From assembly GCA_016927535.1 (NCBI GenBank), contig JAFGMM010000291.1:1-46715 (forward strand): a DNA stretch of 46,715 bases, given 5' to 3'. Positions within the stretch are counted from its first letter, which is position 1, and every line of letters starts with the position of its first letter. Both the position numbers and the translations under genes were made by a program. This DNA comes from Anaerolineae bacterium. GTDB lineage: Bacteria > Chloroflexota > Anaerolineae > Aggregatilineales > JAFGMM01. The notes under the pieces were generated by a model, which saw only the letters and a list, made by a program, of their open reading frames with translations, made no database searches and had not been told where the DNA came from. This document shows, one piece after another, positions 8,205-16,400 of this stretch.

Positions 8205-9869
8205 CTACTGCCCGTGCGCCATGACCAGCTTCTCGAAGGCCTTTTGGTCGAGCGGGCCGTCCGGGTCGGCAGCGACTTTGCCACCCGCGCCGGTCCAGCC
8301 GAGCCGGGTGTAGACGCCGTTCTGCGGGTCCCATGACCCCCACTCGACCAGGCCGCCTTCGCCGGCCGGCGTCCTGACCAGGTGCTCGCCGAAGTCCGGC
8401 ACGCCGGGGTCGTAGGCGTCGGCGGGGTTGTCCGCGTCGATAGGGTCGGGCGGCAGCCGCCGGTCAAAGAAGGCGGCGTAGGGCACGTTATCCTTCTCCC
8501 AGTAGCCATACATCGGCCCGCCGACGCCGTAGTCGTCTTTGTGCGGGACGAACGCGCCGGGGTGGTCGTAGTATTGGCTGGGGATGAAGCTTTGTACGAT
8601 GCCGTGAAAGTCGAACAGCCACGCGCGCAGCTGCGCCTCGCAGAACACCTCGACCGTGCCCCGCGCTACCTGGTCTTTCATTACTGGGAACGCGCCGACC
8701 ATGTACCCTTCCGGGCGCAGGTAGTCATAGCCGAAGTGGGTGTAGAAGCGCAGTTCGCCGTCGGCGGGCGCGGCGTTGGCGACGAAGGGGACGCGGGTTT
8801 TGCAGCGCGGGAGAGGGCCGGCGTCGCCGCTCACGCCTGCGCAGTAGTTTTGCGTCCACCACGAATTGACGGTGAAGTTCACCGCCAGCGCGCCGGGGCC
8901 GGCGGGGCTGCCCCACCAGTTGTCTTCGGCGGTGGTGCTGGCAGCGCCCCACATGCCGATTTCATGATAAACCTCATCTTGGATCGAACTGTTACTTACG
9001 GTGACGATGCCGTCGGAGCCGTTGAAGATGCCCGCGCCGCTGCCGCTGCGGGCGGTGTTGCCCTGGATGACGCTGCACCCATCAACGGTCAGCGTCGCAC
9101 GCGCGGCGTAAATGGCCCCGCCGAAACTGGCAGAGTTGCCTGAAAAGGCGCTGCCGCTGATACTCACCGGGTTGGTCGAGTTGACGTTGAAGATAGCGCC
9201 TCCCTCGTCCTCGGCAGTGTTGCCAACGAAAGTACTATTGCGGATGTTCAGATTCAAACTTGAGCTGTATATAGCGCCGCCGACGTCAGTGACGCGGTTG
9301 TTGGAGAAGGCGCTGCCGTCGATGTTGGCCGTAATGCCGTAATAAACGCCAATGGCGCCGCCTTCGACGGCAGTGTTGTCGAAGAAAGTGCTGTTGGTGA
9401 TGTTGAGTGCACCCCCCGGCCCGTCGGCGACAAGAGCGCCGCCGGGGCTGTCGGCAGAATTGCCGTAGAAAGTGCTGTTGGTAATGTTCGCACTACTTCC
9501 AAAGATGACGCCAACCGCGCCGCCGCCGAGGTTGGTATGACCTTTTGTCAGAGTCACACTATCGAGATTTAGTGTCGAACTGTTGGTAACCTGGAAGAGT
9601 CGGAAAGTGTTATCGCCCTCGATGGTTCCGCCGTTGCCGTTTATGGTAACGGTGACGCCACCGAAAATAACGAGTTGGTCGGTCAGGGTGTGGACACAGC
9701 CGGGCGGGAAGTTATACGTCCCGGCGGCGACTGTGCCGTAAGTCGGCAGGCCGCCGCAGGCCGCAGCGTAAGCGGGGCGCGGCTGCACCGACCCGACGAG
9801 AAACAGCACGACAAACACCGCGATGACGAGCTGCGAATGAGCGTTCAGTTTTGTACATTGTATAGACAT
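8205..9869 (-). CDS. Secreted right-handed beta-helix (Pmp-like) protein, long paralog with an extra C-terminal domain
   Basis: After a signal peptide (LVIAVFVVLFLVGSVQ...AYAA) the protein has the same opening block as its neighbour (CGGLPTYGTVAAGTYNFPPGC). About eight coils follow with the signature ITNSTFYGNSADSPGGAL, as in chlamydial Pmp repeats, then an EDNWWGSPAGPGAL block and a Cys pair. The last ~190 residues have no counterpart in the short paralog. They contain YTHFGYDYLRPEGYMVGAFP and many Trp/Tyr/Asp residues. I do not recognise this domain. I chose the ATG at 9869 because GGAG lies 7 bases upstream. ATGs at 9881 and 9893 are alternatives. The two genes are tandem on the same strand and probably arose by duplication. 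Surface adhesion or carbohydrate binding is only a guess. Confidence 0.75.
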   Translation of the reverse strand: MSIQCTKLNAHSQLVIAVFVVLFLVGSVQPRPAYAAACGGLPTYGTVAAGTYNFPPGCVHTLTDQLVIFGGVTVTINGNGGTIEGDNTFRLFQVTNSSTLNLDSVTLTKGHTNLGGGAVGVIFGSSANITNSTFYGNSADSPGGALVADGPGGALNITNSTFFDNTAVEGGAIGVYYGITANIDGSAFSNNRVTDVGGAIYSSSLNLNIRNSTFVGNTAEDEGGAIFNVNSTNPVSISGSAFSGNSASFGGAIYAARATLTVDGCSVIQGNTARSGSGAGIFNGSDGIVTVSNSSIQDEVYHEIGMWGAASTTAEDNWWGSPAGPGALAVNFTVNSWWTQNYCAGVSGDAGPLPRCKTRVPFVANAAPADGELRFYTHFGYDYLRPEGYMVGAFPVMKDQVARGTVEVFCEAQLRAWLFDFHGIVQSFIPSQYYDHPGAFVPHKDDYGVGGPMYGYWEKDNVPYAAFFDRRLPPDPIDADNPADAYDPGVPDFGEHLVRTPAGEGGLVEWGSWDPQNGVYTRLGWTGAGGKVAADPDGPLDQKAFEKLVMAHGQ

Positions 9870-10002
9870 CGATTTCTCCATGTGGTTTGGCATGCTTATG
9901 AACGCAATAACTATATCACGAGTTGTTATAGAAGTAAAAAGATACCGGATGTGATATGTTATCCGGTATCTATATGATAATTTGCTTTGTCGATATTGAG
10001 TA

Positions 10003-10908
10003 TTACACGCTTATTTTTTCATTCGGATCGAACATCACCGCGACGCCATACGTGCCCATCAGCGCAAAGAGCATCGGCGCCAGGAAGGGCGCGCCCCGGA
10101 TAAAGCGCTCGGTTACCAGCGCGCCGGCCGGCGTCAGGTCGTTGGCGACGTGATAGGCCACACCCAGCACCCCGGTGATGATGAGAATAACCATCGCCGT
10201 AAAGTAAAACAGCAAATCGGCGCGCCGGGGCTTCTCAAGTGCGCCCACCACGAACGCGGTCACGACCCCGAACACGCCCGCCGAGACCGGTATCCACACG
10301 CCGGGGTTGTCGAAGGGCGTGCGCGCGTGGTCGAGCACGCTGCTGATGAGCGTTGCGAGGATGCCCAGGCTCACGATCAGAAAGTAGGCGCGGGTCTTGG
10401 GCAGCGGCATCCGAACCCGCCAGCCGCCCGGCAGAACCAGCCGCCCGCTGTCGATGGGATTCTCGTAAAAGACCGCGCTGAGGCCCAGCAGCCCCGCCAT
10501 CGCATAGGTGAGCGGCCCCAGGATGGGCGGCCCCCAGATCAGCAGGTTCACCGAGACGCGCTCGCCCGGCGGCGCGGCCGGCAGAGCGATGCGCCGCAGG
10601 TGGAAGTACGCGCCCAGCAGCCCTACCGCGATGCTTGCGACCAGCGTCACCGTGGCGATGAGCATCGCCAGCGGGCGGTTGCGTAGCGCGATGATCCCCG
10701 CGATGAGCAGCGCGATCCCCGCCGCCACGCCAAAGAGGATCGATATCCACTCGTTGGTGACGATGGTGCCGCTTATCATATGCGCCAAGTAAGTTTCGAG
10801 CGCCAGGCCAAGCTCGGTGGAAGCGACCAGCAGCAGCATGATCTGGTCGCGCGTGAACGGGATGTTCAGGCGCTTGATTGCCGGGAAAAGCGTTGCCAGG
10901 TGATACAT
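10003..10908 (-). CDS. Polytopic membrane protein co-encoded with an octaheme cytochrome c
   Basis: I do not recognise a named family. The 301-residue protein has about eight predicted membrane helices, for example ISILFGVAAGIALLIAGIIAL, LIATVTLVASIAVGLLGAYF, YFLIVSLGILATLISSVL and FYFTAMVILIITGVLGVAYH. Several His residues lie at or near helix ends (AHMISG, AYFHLRR, VLDHART, AYHVAND). These could bind heme or contact quinone, but no cofactor motif is certain. Its start is 3 bases after the stop of the octaheme cytochrome gene, so the two are translated from one message. By analogy with NrfD/DmsC-type subunits, which link multiheme cytochromes to the quinone pool, it may be the membrane electron partner. 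That analogy rests on topology and context only. Confidence 0.7.
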   Translation of the reverse strand: MYHLATLFPAIKRLNIPFTRDQIMLLLVASTELGLALETYLAHMISGTIVTNEWISILFGVAAGIALLIAGIIALRNRPLAMLIATVTLVASIAVGLLGAYFHLRRIALPAAPPGERVSVNLLIWGPPILGPLTYAMAGLLGLSAVFYENPIDSGRLVLPGGWRVRMPLPKTRAYFLIVSLGILATLISSVLDHARTPFDNPGVWIPVSAGVFGVVTAFVVGALEKPRRADLLFYFTAMVILIITGVLGVAYHVANDLTPAGALVTERFIRGAPFLAPMLFALMGTYGVAVMFDPNEKISV

Positions 10909-10911
10909 GGG

Positions 10912-12222
10912 TTAATCATCCGTCTTCTCGGCTTCGGCTTCGCCCGCTAGTCCGGCCTTCTCCATCCGCTCGCCGGCCGCCTCGCGCAGTTCGGCCAGGT
11001 CGTGCAGCACCTCATACGCGCCGTGCCACTGGCTGTAATCCGGCCCCTGCATCCAGACGCCGAACTTGGCGGTGCGGCCCCAATGGTGCCACAGGTTGAA
11101 ATAGGTGTAGTCAATCGGTTCGTCGAAGGGCGCGGCGGTGAGCAGATCGTTATCTTTTAGCGGCTGCATGATCGCGTCGCTCTCGGTCACCCACTCGTTG
11201 ACGCGCTCGGTGGCCTTGTCGGCAGCGGTGTAGAAATCATCGATGAAGTTTTGGTTGTGGCACTCCAGGCAGACCGTCTTCATGCGGGTCATGTTGTCTT
11301 CCCAGGCGGGGCGGCGCGTGCTGATCGGCGCGAACAAGTACCAGGTCAGGCGGTCGCCCACGTCGTGCGAGGTGCCGGTGTTGCCGAAGCCGCTCATGTG
11401 GCAGATGGCACAGGTGGGCGCGGGGAAGTCCTCCACGCCGAAGGTGCCGGTCTCGGCCTCCCAGTTCCAATCGTCGCCCATCGTCATGTAAGCGATACCG
11501 TGCGGCGATTCTTGGTAAATCTCCCACTGCGGATGATCCGGCCCGATGTGGCAGGCGTTGCAGGTTTCGGGCTTGCGCGCCTGCTCGATGCTGAACTCGT
11601 GGCGCAGGTGGCACTTCTGGCACTGGCCCACCGAGCCATCTTCGGCGGGCTTGCCGACGTTGTGGCAGGCCAGGCAGGTGAAGCGGATCATGTCTTCGCC
11701 CTCCAGCGCAGCGATGGCGTTGCGCGACTTGTCGGGCGCATAGCTGCCTTCGGGGATGGCCTCGTACATGGCAAGCTGCGCCTCGGTCAGCGGTTCGGCG
11801 CCCAGCACCGCGACATAAGCCGGCAGCCCGTGGCGGCTCTGGTTGAACTGGCGCACTTCCTGGGTGTGGCAGGTCTCGCACTTGGCGGCGCTGGGCGAGC
11901 GCAGGACATAGGTGCCCTCGTGCGCCACCGCGCCGGCGTAGTCTTCTGTGACCTCGTGGCAGTTCTGGCAGCTTACCTCGGCGGCGGCCATCGTGCTGTG
12001 GCCGTACTGGGTGGTGATGCCGGGCGTGGTGCGTTGGTGGCACTGGACGCATTCATCGGTGCTGTTGGCGAGCGCGTCCACTTTGCCCACTTCGGCGGGC
12101 CGGCCAGACTGCCCGACAGCCTGTACGACGATTGCCAGGCCCAGCACGATGATGATCGCTACCAGGCCGATGATTAAGACACTGGCGAAGCGCAGCGGCC
12201 CGCCGGACTGGTTCTCTGACAT
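10912..12222 (-). CDS. Membrane-anchored octaheme cytochrome c, hydroxylamine oxidoreductase (HAO) family
   Basis: Family members oxidise hydroxylamine or hydrazine, or reduce nitrite/hydroxylamine, outside the cytoplasm. There is one N-terminal membrane helix (residues 12-36) with no clear cleavage site, then eight CXXCH heme sites at C58, C85, C115, C183, C201, C221, C271 and C318. The HAO-type signature CNACHIGPDHPQWEIY (221-236) and distal-His segments (YGHST, SRHGLP, RHEF, SPHGIAY, TSHDVGDR) are all present. A C-terminal GPDYSQWHGAYE contains Y396, a candidate for the tyrosine that cross-links the P460 heme in oxidative HAOs. Confirming this needs an alignment. A Glu-rich tail ends the protein. 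It heads a two-gene operon with the membrane protein. A strong GGAGGGAAAAGGAG precedes the start. No haoB or cycA homologs are nearby. Confidence 0.9.
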   Translation of the reverse strand: MSENQSGGPLRFASVLIIGLVAIIIVLGLAIVVQAVGQSGRPAEVGKVDALANSTDECVQCHQRTTPGITTQYGHSTMAAAEVSCQNCHEVTEDYAGAVAHEGTYVLRSPSAAKCETCHTQEVRQFNQSRHGLPAYVAVLGAEPLTEAQLAMYEAIPEGSYAPDKSRNAIAALEGEDMIRFTCLACHNVGKPAEDGSVGQCQKCHLRHEFSIEQARKPETCNACHIGPDHPQWEIYQESPHGIAYMTMGDDWNWEAETGTFGVEDFPAPTCAICHMSGFGNTGTSHDVGDRLTWYLFAPISTRRPAWEDNMTRMKTVCLECHNQNFIDDFYTAADKATERVNEWVTESDAIMQPLKDNDLLTAAPFDEPIDYTYFNLWHHWGRTAKFGVWMQGPDYSQWHGAYEVLHDLAELREAAGERMEKAGLAGEAEAEKTDD

Positions 12223-12363
12223 CTCCTTTTCCCTCCTCTGGCATGTCTGCGGGTATAAGTATATATAAGTGAGAGAACACCGGTACGGGTAGTGACAAAC
12301 TATCCTACAAGGGGTGACACTCGATCAATTCAGGCAATCTAAGGCAGGCAGGAGCCTGTATGT

Positions 12364-13476
12364 TCAGCCCAACCGCGCGCCGGTCCTGGTATCGAAGAAG
12401 TGAAGTTCGTCCAGTTGAAAGGTGAGCGGCAGGGTATCTCCGACTTTTGCCGGGAAAGCTTCGCCTACCCGCACATTGCAGCGGGTGAGGCCGATCTTGG
12501 TATAGAGCAGCTTGGCGCGCTCGGCGAACAGCGGCTCAATGAGATCGACGACGGCGGGGACGCTGTGCGCGCTCTCCTCCACGCGGATGTGTTCGGGCCG
12601 GATACCCACCACCACGCGGTCGCCCTCCTCCAGGCCGGGCCGGATGATCGGCCACTGGAAATCGTCGCCCGACCAGCCGCCCCGGTCGTTGACGTAGCCG
12701 CGAAAGGTGTTCATCGGCGGGACGCCCAGAAACTCGGCCACGAACAGGTTGACCGGCTTGTAATATAGGTCGGTATAGGTGCCCACCTGCTCGACGCGCC
12801 CCAGGTTCATAACTGCCAGCCGGTCGCCGAGCGCGAAGGCTTCGTACTGGTCATGGGTGACGTAAAGACCGGTGGTGGCGTAGCGCGCCAGGATGCGCTT
12901 CAGTTCGCCGCGCGTCTGGACGCGCAGCTTGGCGTCCAAGTTCGAGAGCGGCTCGTCGAACAAGAACAGGCTGGGGTCGCGGGCGATGCAGCGCGCCACC
13001 GCCACGCGCTGCTGTTCGCCGCCGGAGAGGGTGGGCGGCCGGCGGTCGAGCAGCTTGTCGAAGCCGATGCCCATGATCTTGGAGACGGCGTGCACCCGTT
13101 CGGGGATTTCGTCCTCGCGGTCGTGCAATTTGAAGAAAAACCCGATGTTTTGCTGGCTCTCCATGTGCGGGTAGAGCGCGTAGTTCTGGAAGACGATGCC
13201 GATGTGCCGGTCGCGCGGCGGCACGTTTTCCATGTCTTCGCCGTTGAAGAGCACATACCCGCCGTCGGGTTTTTCCAGGCCGGCCACCACGCGCAGCAGC
13301 GTCGTCTTGCCGCAGCCCGACGGCCCCAGGATGCTCATGGTTTCGCCGTCGCGGATCTCCAGGTTCACGCCATCCAGCGCCATGATGACTTCTTCTTCGC
13401 CTTCCGATGCGCCGGGGATAAGGGGACGATTCTTGTAGTATTTCTTGCTCACGCTGACAAGCCGGATGTGCGCCAT
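12364..13476 (-). CDS. MalK/UgpC-type ABC transporter ATPase, orphan
   Basis: This is an importer-type ABC ATPase with a C-terminal TOBE-like regulatory region, 370 residues. Walker A is GPSGCGKT (51-58), Q-loop Q97, signature LSGGEQQR (150-157), Walker B FLFDEP (171-176), and an H-loop in YVTHDQYEA. Family members power uptake of sugars, glycerol phosphate or polyols, often as a shared ATPase for several permeases. No permease or binding-protein gene is in the window. The gene starts 8 bases after the stop of the nSTAND-WD40 gene, and its ribosome site (GAGGAG) overlaps the last codons of that gene, so it appears to be third in the SIR2/nSTAND operon. A short acidic insertion (GASEGEEEV, 22-30) precedes the first strand of the domain. 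Either a housekeeping importer ATPase placed by chance or a functional member of the operon. Confidence 0.88.
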   Translation of the reverse strand: MAHIRLVSVSKKYYKNRPLIPGASEGEEEVIMALDGVNLEIRDGETMSILGPSGCGKTTLLRVVAGLEKPDGGYVLFNGEDMENVPPRDRHIGIVFQNYALYPHMESQQNIGFFFKLHDREDEIPERVHAVSKIMGIGFDKLLDRRPPTLSGGEQQRVAVARCIARDPSLFLFDEPLSNLDAKLRVQTRGELKRILARYATTGLYVTHDQYEAFALGDRLAVMNLGRVEQVGTYTDLYYKPVNLFVAEFLGVPPMNTFRGYVNDRGGWSGDDFQWPIIRPGLEEGDRVVVGIRPEHIRVEESAHSVPAVVDLIEPLFAERAKLLYTKIGLTRCNVRVGEAFPAKVGDTLPLTFQLDELHFFDTRTGARLG

Positions 13477-13484
13477 AGTGTTGC

Positions 13485-16400
13485 TTACTCCTCGTCGCAG
13501 GCGTCGCCGGTGCCGTCGCCGTCCGAGTCGGCTTGGTTGGGGTTGCCGACAAACGGGCAGTTGTCCAGGCGATCCAGGATAGCATCTTTGTCATTGTCTA
13601 ACCCGAACCACGTCATCTCCTCGCCGGTGAGCGGGCGCACGTAGCGATTTTCGGCTGTCCAGGCGAGCAGTTGATCGACCGAAGAAGCGACCCGCCACAG
13701 CCGGACGACCCCATCGCGCGAGGCCGAGAAAACCGCCTCGCCGTCCGGGTCGAAGGCCAGGCCGTTGACGCGAGAGCGCATATTAAAGCTGTGTTGCAGG
13801 GTCATGGGCCGGTACGAACTCCAGGACATATTCCACAGGTACAGCCCGCCGTTCCAGTCGCCGGACGCGCCGCGCCCCCCATCCAGGCTGACCGCCACAC
13901 CGCTAACCGGCGCTTCTAATGCTAGCTCGGTTGCGGCGCTCGTCAAATTATTGAGGGTAAACGACCAGTTATACAGGTGCCCATTCTGAGTGCCGACCAG
14001 CGCGTGCTGCCCGTCTGGGCTGAAGACGACGCCGGTCGCCGGATCGGAGCCGCCTTTGTGCGCCGGCAGAACTGCCCGGCGCGACTCTTCGACTTGCGCC
14101 AGGTCCCATAGGATCAACGTGCCACCGGCGTCCCCCGAAATCGCGGCTTGCCCGTCAGGACTTAGAACGAGCAGCGTCGCTTTTGCCTCGTGGCCGGAGA
14201 ACCGCCGCAGCGCCCGGCCCTCTATTACGTCCCACAAAACCAGGTCGTTGTCGGCGTCATTCGTCGAAAGGGCGACGGGCTGGCCGCCGGCGTCAAAGCC
14301 CACGCTCCACACATTCCCTGACCGCCCCAACCCGAACCGCGACGAGCTTAACTGGAGAACGCCGTCTTCGAGCCGCCAGACCGTCAGGCTGTTGTTGCTC
14401 GCCGCCGATATGGCTTCGGTGCCGTCGGCGTTGAAAGCGACGCCGACCACCTTGCCGGAGTTGTAAGTGACATGCGCATTTTGCGCAGAGAGCAGTTCCC
14501 CGGTAGCCGCATCCCACAGCCGCACCAAGCCATCGCCGCCGCCGGAGAGCAGGTATTTTCCATCCGGGTCAGAGGCCAGGGCGTACACCTGCTTATCGTC
14601 GCCGGTCTGCGCCGCCGTATAGTAACGCGCGACCGCGCCGCTTTCGATATCCCACACCAGCAGCATCCCGTCCGCCGTGCCGGCGAGGATGGTGTGTCCA
14701 TCCGGGTTGAAGGCGATACTGCGCAGCGCGCCGGTCCCCTGGATGCGCAGAATCTTTTCCCGGCTGCTGGTGTCCCAGAGAGCCAGGCTGCCGTCGTTGA
14801 GGCCGCAAGCGATATAGCGACCGCTCGGATCGAAGACGGCGCTCAACACCTGCTCGCCGTACTCGATCTGGCGGACGGCGGTCAGGCTGGGGATATCCCA
14901 GAAAATGGCGTTGCCGTCGGAACTGCCGGAGACCGCCTTGCTGCCGTCGGCGTTGAAAGCGACCGCACGCACTACCTTACTGTGATTGGCGGCGCGGGCG
15001 ATTTCTTGCCATGCTTCGACATCCCACAGAATCACCGTATTGTCGCGCGTGCCGAAAAGCGCGCGCTGCCCGTCCGGGCTGAAGGCCACGCTGTGGATGG
15101 GCGCGGTGTGCGTGAAGGCGGAAAGCTCCGCGCCGGTGTTCACATCCCACAAGCGCGCCGTGTAATCCTCCGACCCGGAGAGTACGTGTCGCCCGTCCGG
15201 GCTGAAGGCCACGCTGGTCACGAAAGACGTGTGTCCCTGGAACATCCGGGCGATCCCGCGGCTCTCGATGTGCCACAGGTACAGGTTGCCGCCGGCGTCC
15301 CCGGCAAGCGCATACTGCCCATCCGGGCTGAAGGCCACGCTCCAAATGGCCGCATTGTGTTTAAACCAGGTCTGCACCTGGAGCGGCTCAAGCCAATAAG
15401 CCTCGAATCCCTCGGCGGCCCAACCCTGACGCGCCGGGTCGCCCGGCGCTTCCACGTGCCACCAGACCAGGCAGTCGCCGTCGGCGTCGGTGACATTGCT
15501 CGGCCCGGCGGTGACGGTGACCAACTCGCCCTCGTCCAGGGTCTCGACCCGCGCGCCGCCCGGCGTATCGCGCAGGTTAAGGCCGCTGCCGGCGACCACC
15601 CGCGCGTAGTTTCCGACCACCAAGCGCGCCGGGAGGCCCGGATCGCAGGCGCCGTCGCCGGCAGCACCGGGCGAGGGAGTGCCGGTCGATGCCAGGTCCC
15701 ACAGGAGCAGGTTGCCATCCTGCCCACCGGAGAGCGCATACCGGCCATCGGCGCTCAGCGCCACGCTCCAGATCACGCCGTCGTGCGCGGTGATGCGCCG
15801 GCGCACGCCGGGCGCGTAAGCGGCGGCCATGAGCACGTCTTTCACCTCCGGGGAGACGGCCTCCCCGCTCATCTCGACGAGTTCGAGCGCCAGCGCCAGC
15901 GCGAGGCTGTTATCTTGCTCCTCCAGCGCCAACTGCACGGCGGCGACCAGCGCGGCCTCTCTGGCGGCGGCCTGGACTTCAGCCTGTGCAACCTGGGCAG
16001 CCTGAGCCTGCACGGTGGCGGTGGCGTCGAAGGAGGCTTGTGTGGCGGCGGCAATCCGGGCCTGCGCGGTGGATGTAGCGGCGAAGTAAGCCTGCGCGGT
16101 AGCGGCGTCGGCAGTCGTGGTAGCGACAAAGTAAGCCTGGGCGGTGGCGGCGTCGGCGGTGGAGGTTTCGCGGAAGGCGGCCTCGGCAGTGGCGGCGGCA
16201 AGGTAGGTCTGCCGGTTGGTGTTAATCGCAAGAACGATAAAAACAATCGCCACGACTGCGGTGACCAGAAGCCCGCTTACCAGCAGCCGGCGGATGAAGA
16301 TCTGCATGTGCGCCTCGCGCCAGTCGCGGTTAGACGCGCGGATCGGCTCGATCAACCGGTCATGCGTCAGTTCGTACCAGCGCGCGCCGGCGCGCGTCTC

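Noticed and set aside
12223-12363. FNR/CRP-like site upstream of the HAO gene
   Set aside because: Two TGTCAC copies occur in the same orientation about 20 bases apart, and no dyad fits the TTGAT-N4-ATCAA or TGTGA-N6-TCACA pattern.
13600-15350. Regularly spaced similar DNA segments considered as a repeat array
   Set aside because: They are the conserved codons of WD40 repeats (SPDGQ...SGDGxLWD) within one reading frame.
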